From Patiria miniata (lineage: Eukaryota; Echinodermata; Asteroidea; Valvatida; Asterinidae), in the NCBI RefSeq assembly GCF_015706575.1, contig NW_024037050.1, positions 4,650,001 through 4,714,000 of the forward strand: a stretch of 64,000 nt of DNA, in the 5' to 3' direction. A program made the position numbers and the translations under genes. The notes under the pieces are model-generated. The model was not told the origin of the DNA. It made no database searches and saw only the letters and a program-made list of their open reading frames with translations. How positions within the stretch are numbered: position 1 is the stretch's first letter; every line of letters starts with the position of its first letter. Shown here piece by piece: positions 24,301 through 36,300 of this stretch.

Positions 24301-27300
24301 TCTAAATATTAATGCCAGAAGTATTAAGGCCAAGGATAAATTCTTGCAATTTGAATGCACAGTTTTCAATGCACAAGCTGACATTGTTGGAGTCACAGAA
24401 AGTTGGACTCAACCAAATTATTGTGATGCTGAACTAAACCTGAATGGTTTTACCATGTTTTGTCAAGATACGGTAGACAAGACAAGAAAAAACTATAGGA
24501 GGTGGCATTCTACTGTATAAAAGAGATATCATTAACGCAATGGAAAGAAATGACTTAAATGAGATGCACGATGAAGCACTTTGGGTAGACATTGTTGTCA
24601 GTGGCACCAAACTGTTAGTTGGAGTCTGCTCAGACAAAAGCCGCGAAGATGTATGTAAACTTCACGCTACGGCTCTTTACCCCATAGCCAACTTTATACA
24701 GGCAGTTGGCCATCTACAGGTGAGATACAGGTGAGAAGGGAAGCTCACAATATTACATTGGCGACAAGGATTCAGGAACAACTTGGGAGGATACATCAAC
24801 ATATCAATACGGCACAATTCACCATACCTGCACCACCACCTCTAGACATGGCAGATCGCAACCTTGCTATGAGTTGGAAAAAAATTCGGGCAAAATTTGA
24901 ACAATTTTGCCATTGCTACAAGGATCCAAGACAAGGACGACACATTACGTGTTACCACTCTTCTGTCCGTCATAGGCCAAAGCGCAGTTGACACAGGCCT
25001 ATTACACCTTCACCTGGGATGAGGAAAGCGACAGCCAAAACTTTGACAAAGTCTTTGTCAAGTTTGCTACACTCTGCAAAGGCAAGAAAAACACCACCTA
25101 TAAACGCTACCTATTCAACAGCCGTAGTCAACAGAATGGTGAAACTTTCGACGTATTCATGACAGCCCTGAAGAGTTTGGCTAAAACATGTTACTTCGGG
25201 GAACTGAAGGATTCACTTATTCGCGACCGCATCATTCTTGGCATCGCGGACCACAGCTTCCAAAAACACTTACTGCGAGATCCTGATCTGACCCTAGACA
25301 AAGCCATGATGATCATCCAAGTAACAGCAGCAGCTTCAACATAACACAATCACATGGCAGGTAGAGAACAGCCCGTTTACGCTGTCAACCAGTCACAACA
25401 ATGCTCAAAGCCAACTGCATCAGAAACGGCACCGAAGTCGACTACCTGCTACAACTGTGGGGGGACATAACCCACATATTGGCGAGCGCCCTGCTTATGG
25501 TGAGATAAGCTCATTTTGCCATAAACGAAAGCACTTCGCAAAATTCTGCCGGAGTAAGGAGGAACAGCAGACAGGCGCAAAACACGCCCAACAGAAAAAT
25601 AAAGATTAAAACATTTAATCTGATTCATGAAGAACATGTCGATCTTGCATGCAGTGAATAGGGAGTGGTTTGCAAGGCGTAAGGTCTCAATGTGCAACTT
25701 CTGTTGCAGCAAAACTAATTGACGCAGCCACGAAAATGCTTACTATAACTGATGCTAAGCATGCCTTTGTGTACCAGGTGTGCAAGAGGAGACTATGATG
25801 ATCTACATGTATGTAGAACCCCTCTATTGTAGAACCCCTCCAGAGCGAAGTTTTGTAGAAAGTGACACCCCCATACCAATTGGAATTGGCCAAAGACAAC
25901 ACAGAGTGTGTGTGAGTTTGCCTTGTCACTTTCACAGATTTTGGCAGAGGACGACCGGTTGGCGTCGGGAATGACGTGAGACACCTATGACCTGGTTCAG
26001 CGACTCAGAGGACGGAGAAGATGAGAGCATGGAAGATCTGCTGGCATTGAAGCAAAGTGTAGTCAGTCAGATTGGCTGCCTGCAGGAGGAGCAATTAAAG
26101 CAGGTGTGCACGAAGCTGGATGTTGATGAACACACTACCAGCAAGGAGAGCGCATGCCTGGTCCTCATCCCGTGGTTGACCCGCAACCTCAACAGTGAGA
26201 CCATCGAAGACATGGAGGACAAAGGTCAAAAGGTCTTCGAAGACCTTCGTGACTTCCTTAAGATCATCACTCCAGGAACGTCCAGCACCTCCAAAGACCC
26301 GCCAGCCACCCTGGAGTCAAGCTCGACATTCACGCCGACATTCACGTCTCCAGCCCATCTGCCCTAGCAGTAAACCAAATGGATGGCCTACTGAAAACAG
26401 GAGTTTCGCATCATCGGCCAGGTTGGAGAGCCTGGTCAGTAGGACTGGCTCTCCCACAGTAATCTGATCAGGCAGACTGAAAGCGATTTGTGGAAATCCT
26501 ACAAAGAGGTCGAGATCGTAGAGGAAGTCATCCAGTTCATCAGCCCAGGCTTACACTTGAGGAGCTACCTCGAGAGCAAAGAGGGGCTAACATTGGCAAC
26601 CCTTCGGGAAATCCTCGAAGTGCACTGTCAAGAGGGGAATGCCAAGGAGATGTACCAAAAACTCTTGTCGGCCTCGCATGGAAGTAGTCAGTACACGACT
26701 TCTTGGTGAGGACCCTCAACCTCCGACAGAAGATCCTGAAGGCATCAAAGATGGAGTCCACCATCAAGTATGACCCTACAGGGCTCCAAAACGACAATAT
26801 TCTAGCCGAGCTGAAGCCGCTGTTTTTTGATCCCAAAATCTCCAATGAAGCCCTCTTCCGACAACTGAAGATCGCGGAAGGGAGGGAGATCCTGAGACTA
26901 GCAAAACAGAAGAAGACCAAGACAGCTGTGAAGGTCCAAGAAGTGAGTGCCGTGGAAACACAACAACGTGACCTGATGAAGCCACTTCAGTAAATTCAGG
27001 CAGACTTGGCTGATCTCAAAGTCTCCACCAAGCAAGCAGCTGAGAAGCCCAAGTCAAGTGAAAGTACCAGCAGAAACCCTCCATCCCGCGAATGGGGCTG
27101 CAATAGCTGTTGTCAAGCTGGGAAGCGTCCAGAGTGTAAGCATTGCTTCACCTGTGGCAGCTCAGAGCACTTCAGCAGGGGGTGCAAGCATCGGCAACGG
27201 ACCAAGCAGTTGGGAAACGGCTGCAGGGTGAACAGAGGGGATCCTTGTGGTGGTGGACAATTTCACGAGATTCGCTCAAGCATACCCAACCAGAAACGAA

Positions 27301-30300
27301 GGGGCAGGAAAACAGCAGCTGACATCATCTTCAATAACTTCATCCTGAAGTTTGGGTTCCCCAAGAGGCTCCACCATGACGAAGGACGTGAGTTCGAAAA
27401 CCATCTGTTTACCAGACTGCAAGAGTACTCTGGGATCGTATCACAACATCGTATCATCCCCAAGGTACATGTAATGGTCAAGTTGACGTTTCAACAGGAC
27501 CCTACTTGGGATGTTCAGGACCCTCCCTGAAAACCAGAAGAGCGACTGGAAGTCTGCAGTGAACAAACTGGTACATGCATACAATGATGTTGACCTACAT
27601 GTATGACAGACTTGGAACACCATCTTGTCAACCAACCATGTTGAATTCATTGCAAGTCCCTAATACAGTACTGATGGCTTATCAGTACCCCCAGCAGCCA
27701 GCTGCCGAAGTTCCATTACATCAGCAGTTCCTGCGTTAATTCTATCCTGGGGCCAATTTCATAGAGCTGCTTAAGCATAAAGTTTGCTTAAGCACAAGAA
27801 AACTTTGCTTAATATACTCAGGTTACCCACCAAAACTCCAGGCGATTGTTTTGCTAAGTAAACAATAGCTAAATGCCAGTCACAAGCAATGTACATCGCA
27901 TGAAGTTTTGGCTGCTAACCTGATTACATTAAGCAAGGTTTTTTTGTGCTTAAGCAAATTTTGTACTTAAGCAGCTCTATGAAATTGGCCCTGGACAACC
28001 CTTCTGGCAGTATCCAATGCAGGAACCTTACCAGCCATGGACTCCTACACCTTATTTCCTGGAAGACTGTTTGTCCTCAAGAACCAGCTACGTTCTTTGC
28101 TTAACAAAAGAGAGTATGTGGCAAACTGGGCCTCATAAAAAAATGATATTATCACAGACATACATGTGTATGCATAATACCTATAGCTGAACAAAGGGGT
28201 TGAACGTAAAATACACATCCCTGGTCTTCAGTTGACCAAAGTCTTGCCAAACCGGAATCTGGTAACTTCCACATGACGAAGAGTCAAAGTTGCAGCACTT
28301 CTACACGCAGTGCTGGATATTATGTGTACCTCGTTAATACAAACTCGTTCGAACCTAGCCAAATTGTTTGTTATATCAGAATTTTGTATTAAGAGGAACA
28401 TCAGTCCCATTCATTGTGCACATAAATGCACAGTCGGGACTAAGGCTTTTACCGGTATGTTTGTTATAACCAGAATTTTGTATTAACAGAGTTTGTACTA
28501 ACGGGATTCGACTGTATACAACCGGCGAGTCTTTTCAGTTCTAATAACAAAGATTTGTACAGCGCTTTTGAGGGGCCTTTCAACTGCTCTTGGTGTGTGA
28601 ACAGATTTTTCAATGAGTTTATCAAGGGGAGTATTGGCAAGAAGACAATGTTTGAAAAATGGAAAGTGAGCCATCCCTATACACCCTTGAGAACTGTTTG
28701 ACACAAGAAATCATAACTTGACGCATCCCAAGAGTAACAGTTGTAAAAAGCATGATGCAACCGTGACACACTATCCCTTGGGGTTAATATGGGATCCGTC
28801 TTACAATTAACAGGTGTATTAATCATGCAAAAATCCTCTAAAACATAACCCGAAAGCGTGCAACAAAACCACCTCTTACAATTCTGAACGTAACCTTATT
28901 AAAGTAACAGTAAACTTGGATAAGAGTACCAAGTGCATCAGAACACTTATTGAAAACTTTAATAATGGCAGTTATTGAAGCTGTTTGGCACACACATGAA
29001 TGCATTAGTTGCATTCTCTTCACATGGTATGCATGCACGCCTTCTCTTGTTACATCTCTGTCAAACTGCTACAGTTACATGTATGTTGTGTACTTTTATT
29101 TTGGTGGGTTTTTTTTATTGGTTATTTCTTTTCTTCAAAATCACAAGATATGTTGTCCACAAATTTGGACTTCTGGTGCCAAAAATAGCCTTGTCTTTCG
29201 GAGAAGTTCATTCATAGCCATAGGGCTATATTAAATTACTAGAGCGCCAACTCCTCATTGTTACGCACAGGAGATACTTTGAAGCAATCCTGCCATCCCA
29301 CAGTTATGATGTGTACTTTTATTTTGTTTTGTTTTTTTCTTTTTTAAATTGGTTGTTTGGTTTTTTTTCTTCGAAATCACAAGATATGTTGTCCACAAAT
29401 TTTGACTTCTGGTGCCATAAATAGCCTTGTCTTTTGGAGAAGTTCATTCACAGACACGGAGCAATATTGAATTACTAGAGCGCTAACTCCTCATTGTTAC
29501 GCGCGGAGACGCTTTGAAGCCGTCCTGGACGAAGACATTTTGAATTCATGTGCGTGTTTGTAGAACATAATGAGAATAGATGGAGTGAATTTTGCAATTG
29601 TACTCTAAATGCAATGTGCAAGTACAGCATAAACAAACAACTTAAGTGCATCATTACGGTTAAAAAATGTCACAGCAAAAATCATCTGCAGCAGACACGT
29701 GCACGTGTTTGCGTTGTTTGCGCACAGCAACGTGAGAGGCTCATTTACTGATTGTGCATTTTGGTTTTGAGCGTATCAACTTCAATAATGCACGTGTATA
29801 GAATACGGTACAAACGCAGATATGCAAATAGCTGTACAAAATTTTGAGTTTTCAATAGGTTTGTGCACAAACATGGAGGCGCCCAGTAGGCATCACTTTG
29901 TACATCAAGTCAGCGCTCTAGTAATTTTATACAGCTCTACGTTCAGAACCATGTATCGTAATGGAGATGTTTGTATAGCAATGCCATACTGCAGCATTTC
30001 TCATATTGCCTTAACTGCCATAAATCCTTCCACCTCAATTTTGAAAGACCCGGCACCTTAAGGAGGTGTTAGGGTTAACAGATCTTGTCCCTGAGGCCTA
30101 CACGAGACCCTTTCTCTCACCTTGTGCCAGGGTTCCCATCGTGGTCTTGCGACTTGACGTCGTTTGCGTCCTCCTGTCTGGCCGTCTTCGTGTCGTTGCT
30201 GTCTTGCTCCCCTGGCGAGTGAGGGCGCTTCAACTTCCTTGGAAGAGGTGGTGGGGCATCTTCCTCTCCATCCTGGTTCAAAAGTTAGTTCAAAAGACCT

Positions 30301-33300
30301 GTCTAATCAACAATTGTGACGTGTTCTTTCAAACCAGACGCTTTTGGACAGAGCTTAAAATTAAGATATGATAAAAAAGGGGGGCAATTTGTTTGATTTT
30401 TCACATTGAAAAGGTGATCCTAAGTATGTCTAAACTATGTTGTAAATTTTTAGACCATAATTTTGTCTTAAAAGGTGATTTTGTTAATGAATTGTAGAGG
30501 TGTATTAGTTCAAGAAATGCATAACCAAAAACTTTCACAAGCAAATACTCAGAATGCACAGCAATTTGCTATTGTAACCTAAGGATGGGGGTACGTGGTG
30601 TTTTGTATTTAATCTTGGAACAATTTCACCAAAATTATCCCAGGTGTAAAATCCATAGAAGGCCTTAGAAAGCAGTGCTTTGGACACTGTACACAAAATC
30701 CCGCTTAACAGTTACAAAAGGTGCATTTGAGTAGCTCACCCGGATCGATTTGGGTAAAGGCAGACAGGTTAGCCACAACAGCTGGGCTAATTGAACGCTC
30801 AACCGCGGGCATCAGGATCCTCACGTGACACCCTTAGCCGTGGCCGTAGCTAATGACAAAACGCCCGTTTCAGATTGGGTCTTAGTTTGAGATTAACTGC
30901 TTTTTAGTCCATTGCACTCAAAAGAGTTGGGCTGGAATTATAGCCTCAAAAGTCCCAATGAACTCAATAGATGATTACCATTAGCATTGAAAAATAGTTG
31001 ATTTTTAAGGCCACTTGAGATTTCCGCTGTCCGGCTGCCATACGGCTGCCATATTTGTCCGTTTCTTAGAATGAACAATGCATGCGTGTGACGTATTTCC
31101 ACTACTGACTCTGCTCCATGAGCAGGGTCTGTGGTGGCTGATCCGGGTGGGCCCCGAGAATGACGTCAGAGCTAATCGAATGGCACGGGGCTGACCCGTG
31201 TCGACCCGGTGAGCTAAACGAACGCACTCAAACTGAGTTAAGCAGACTCTTTATATGATGTTGCTACCATACAATAGGTATTCAAGTGAATACACCATGG
31301 GTTCACACATGTTGACCACACAAGCGGATTGAAATATCTTTTTCGTTCTTGCAGGAAATGAGTGAAATGCCTTTTACCGTGTGGTCCGAGTGGCTCACCT
31401 CGCGAGCTAACGATTCCAGCCCCTTGCCGTCCAGAATTGCCCGGGCCCCGGCTAGGATAGCCAGGTAGCTGAAGCGCAGCTGGTCATGGGTCTGTATCAG
31501 TCCCATCCTGCACCGCCGCATCTCCAGCAGGAGCTCCTTCACGCTGACCCCATTCAGGTGGCCTGCTTTCTCTATCTGTGAACAAAAAGGTTACCAGACC
31601 ATTTTAAAGCCCGAGTCCATCATTTGCAGCTATCCAAAAAAGTAGCCGGCGTAATTATTGTTGAAAAACATACTGGTTGAAAGATAGTAAGGGGACTAAA
31701 CTCCCTGTGAAATTATCCTTTCTGGCAAGCTCTCATTTTGAAGAAATCAACGAAAGAAGGCATTTCCAAAAGAAGCACCGTAGGAAAATTTAAATTAGTT
31801 GTTCGTTTTGTTATTCGGCGCAGCGCGCACAAGCATTGGAACGACGCACAGGCGCGCGCGGTTGCTATAATTCGTTGGATCAGTGCGTAAAATCGCGTAA
31901 AGCTGCAATTCAAAACAATTCGAAACATGATTTAGCAACTTTTGATTTTAAATTGAGATCCTAGAATTCTGTTTTTCTCGGAATATCAAGCTGAAGCTGA
32001 GCTGAAACTTCATCAAGTAAGTTGTTCAGTATCCTTCATTAGATTTTGAACACTTTTGTGAGCACTTCAAACAAACAAAATGCACTAATTACAAATGATG
32101 GACTATAGCTTTAATGAACCCTGTACTTGTTTTCACCAAATGCATTTTAGCTTATGATGCTCTGTCAGGTTCACAGGTAATCATTAGTGCCGGTGGTACT
32201 TTTCTCACTTTTCACCTCTGTGTCCTGGGTCTTAGTCAAACCCAGTCACTAAGTTTGCATAAAATGTCGTTCCAGGGTTTCCCCCAACTCTCAAAATTAA
32301 CCCTAACTCCCTAGTGTTTTTTTACTAAAATCCATCATGACCCTGCTTCACATAATGCTTTTAGACCAAATCCGCTGAACTTATCCACCACAAGACCACC
32401 ACTACTATAGGTGAATTTTGACGGACTTGGTACTCATGGCTTGCCTATAAAAATCCCCAAAATGGGGGAAGGGATTTTGATGGATTTGGGAAGGTTAGGG
32501 CTAAACAGTTCTTCACTATCTGTATCTCAACATCTGCTTGTCTGACTGTTCTTTATCAGAGCTGTGATTGGGGGAAAATGAACAATTCACGAAATAAATA
32601 ATCCACAGAGGGTCAGGTGGATTCTGAGGGCCCCGGAGCAATGTAGGGTATATAGTATATGTTTGTATTTGACTAAAGGCAACCATTAGAATACCCACTT
32701 CTTTTGTTGTACATAGAGGTAACATACCTTTCAGGTAAAACCTCAGGAATTCCATATTTTAAAACGGATTCTTTAACCCTTACCTCACAAAAAGCTACAA
32801 AATACTACTAGTAGTAAATTGTAGTATGCAGTACTTCAGCATATAAGTGGGCACAGCACTCCTAGTATTTTTTGGTACATGGTGCCTGCAAACATGGGCA
32901 TAATTTTTGTAGTATTCTGTAGTACTCGGTTCCTTATCCCAAAGTAATGGCTAGGATGTTAGGGTTAAAAGTCCTGAAATCAGTAAAAAAAAAAATGCTG
33001 GCCAACAATCCTAAAATCAAGATAAATCCTGACCAAAAATCCTGACAAAAAAATCCTGAAATCAGGAAAAATCCTGACAAATCTCAAGCCTACTTTATCA
33101 AAGCACACTACTCAACAATGGTTGGTGTAATCTAGTAGTTTACTATTCCACTTGACTAATCCATCCTCATACCTGCCAACATTAAAAAGTCAGAAAGAGG
33201 AACAGCTAGGGTGCCTACGCATCTCACACGGTGAGCGGCGCAGGCGCGCGCGCGCTAATGGGTTGGGTCCAGGGGCAATCATACAAAGTACATGTACATG

Positions 33301-36300
33301 TGCCTAAAATGTTATGATATCCAGAAGCAGACCCAACAGACACTAATCTTATTTAGTGGATGATTTTCTGAATTTTTCAGCCGGTTTTTGCTGATCAAAA
33401 TAAATGACTGCTGACTTACATGCTTCACAGTTAATCACATGTGGATATTCAGTCACAGTTATACATTTTACATGTACACTGTACAAGCAGTGACAAGTAC
33501 AATTTTATTTGGAAAAGTTCGTACATCATTGTACGGTGAACATAGGCCTGTTACAATACACATTTGCCATTTCTAAATTTTTCACGATATTCCTCTCGAA
33601 ATTTTTGACTCCATCGCTGCTTTTTCTCCATCCTCCTGGTCCACGTTGCAGTTGAGATGCTCATACAAAAACGTTGACAAAAAAAGTGCGACTCAGCACG
33701 TTCAAAATATCAACGAAAAACCACCGAAGACTATGAAGAAACAACGTGTGTGGAAAACAAACATGGCATCAATACGTCAACCACGACGTGCCTGGCCTGC
33801 GCTTAATTCAGTAAGCACGCAAGAGAGGCAGTACACCAGACGGATGACGTAGCGGGTCTCAGTATTGGATGCGGCTAGGTTGTAGCTGATCGCACAAGCC
33901 TGTGCACACGTACGGCTGCAGCCTCAGCCTATTCGGACATGGCCTGTTCGATGACGTTTGAGTCTGGTTTACGTCCCTTTCGTCGTACATAAGAGCGAGG
34001 CGGATTTTATGTTTATGGTAGCGGCAATAGCCCCCTCAATCCCTTAAAACATTTTTCTCGGACAAGTGCGCGATGGGGCCGGGGCATTTTTCAATTTTTT
34101 TTATATTTTTTGTATTATTTCTTCTCTCGCAACTCGGAAAATCGGGACGTTCCGATTTTCGGGCACTTTTTATCTCCGAAATCGGAACAGTTCCGCCTAA
34201 ATCGGAACAGTTGGCAGGTATGCATCCTACTGGGTTTGGTTGTATCGCTGATTATCAACAACAGCCCTCATGCAATGTACAACAGGGAACACTTAAGTTA
34301 ATAACTGATCACTAACTGGACCACTAACTCACCAGTACTAAACACGTGTCTACCAAGCAGAATGTACCAGACCGTCCAATCCCGGCACTGCAATGAATGA
34401 CGGGAGGCCCCACGTCTTCAGACAAGGACCCTGTCTGCCGTACGTGGTGGAGAAACTTCAGGAATGCCTCGGGGGATTTGGGGACGCCGAAATCTGGCCA
34501 TCGGGTGTAGTGAAGATGAAGGACCTCTGTGGACTCGTTTGTCTAGGAGAAGAAAAATCAATACTTGCTCAGTTGGTTTCACTTTCCAATGAGATGAACA
34601 GAGCCCAAATTTACGAGGCTGCTAAGCCAGAATAGGACGCTAAGCAAATATTTCCATGGTACCCCACCCCCTCCCCTTCCCCTGAAAAGACCAGTTACAA
34701 GTTACATCACTGCTATACTATCAAGTGTAAAAGGTGTATGTGCGTGTGTGTTCGCTAGTTGACTGTTCGCAAGTTGATCACTCGCAAAGCAGGTTATCGC
34801 CCGTGCAGCGACTTGCCTACAGAACACGGTGACCCGTCTGCACAGTGGGTGAATAGCCTGCGAAGTGGACGACTCGCCAACGAAGGTGGCAAAGAGGCAA
34901 AGCCTTGTGTATCAATCTAAGGTTGAACAAGGAATGGACTAGAATTGAATTTGAACTAGTGACCTGTTGAACAAAGTTCAAGACCTCTACTGACTAAGCT
35001 GTCATAGCCCCTTTCTGATGGTCTCCCAATTCATCTACATGTAGGTCTTCCTAAATCACATTAGGTTGTGGTAGGTTACCAAATGTGATGCCATCAAGCT
35101 ACATGAGTCGTTTGTCGGGAATTTTCATTGCAGATACAGGCCAAAATAGGCCACTTCATCACATCACTTCATCACATCTCTTGGTGTTCCCACTTCCATA
35201 ATGTTTGAACTAAAGATGGTATCAGCATGCGGTTTTCACAGCAGTAATGCTGAGATTGTGCTCTTTTCAAATCTGTAATAAACAATTTTTTTGACCAGGG
35301 TCGACAAACGACTCATTTAGCTTGATCGCATCACAAATGTTCTTGGAGTGTTTTTTTTTTCTCAATGACATTTTCTAAGTTTGGCAGCATAATAAAAAGG
35401 CTGATGATGACGTTATGTGAACAAATTGCTTTCTGGGGTGTTTTCTCATGAAATGAAAGTCGTATTTTGCAGTAATGCATTAAAAAAATCAAACATTTTC
35501 ATGTGCATATCACATTAAGAGTTGGATAAATGCCATGTGGAAAAAAACTCAGTTACAATAACAAATAACAAAACATGATATCTAAAATGTTTTCATACTT
35601 TTCTGTTTTTGAGTTCCAAGGTTCGGACGGTGTAAAAGGAATGTTCGTCTTCCCTCAAGATGCTGACTTGCAGGTCTGTTTGCTCGCACTGTATCGTCTG
35701 TAAGTTGCTGTGATTGACGGGGTAATACTGCGCACATTTCCTCTGCAAAATACAAAAAAAAATATTGGGACAAAATTAAGATGAATGATGGCTGGGCAGT
35801 GACAAAGCATGGGAGATGGCCGACTTGATTGCAGTATAGCGACCCTGCCACTATTCATCACAAAAACAATTTCCAATAAAAAACCAATATTGTGCATATA
35901 AAGTGGAGCTGTAGACTCAAAAGGTCCGTGCAATGAATTTTTCTTGGGAAAATATTTTGTGCAACTTTCTACTCGTCTTAAATGTATGAACATTATTTGG
36001 CATCCCTTTTTTAGGTTAATGTGATTGAAAATGCACTTCTTTAATTTCCGGACAACTGAGGGCGCTGTTCCTGTGATGTCATTTCCGGAAGACATTGTTC
36101 AATTTAGGGGTTTTCTGTTCAAATTGTGAACCCAAAAGTTTGCTCGTTGAAAACATCTGTGAGAAAAGTTTGCTCATTGGCGTACTGCCATGTTCTGAAT
36201 AACAGCAAAATATCCAAAATTCTGGTAACTTGTGACTGTTAAAATGATATAATCACCAGATGCAAGTTATTTACCAAAAGTACCAGTATAGACATTATTC

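Larger units (their letters stand above)
18393..30120 (-). other. PTPN1-like intron 8 (11.7 kb), transposon graveyard
   Basis: Contains two short inverted-repeat elements (18853-19166), a G-rich minisatellite (19598-19680), a composite foldback (19862-20576), hAT relics, a LINE endonuclease fragment, two Ty3/Gypsy relics with a nested MITE, a pogo-like MITE and a tandem duplication at 29089-29530. 20577-22146 and 28130-28310 show nothing I can name. A 35-bp polyC tract lies at about 22150-22176. Confidence 0.8.
31576..34332 (-). other. PTPN1-like intron 6
   Basis: 2757-bp intron holding MITE B1 and the TACCTGCCAAC element (33170-34220). 32115-33169 has only simple words, such as repeated AATCCTGA near 32960-33075. 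Confidence 0.75.
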
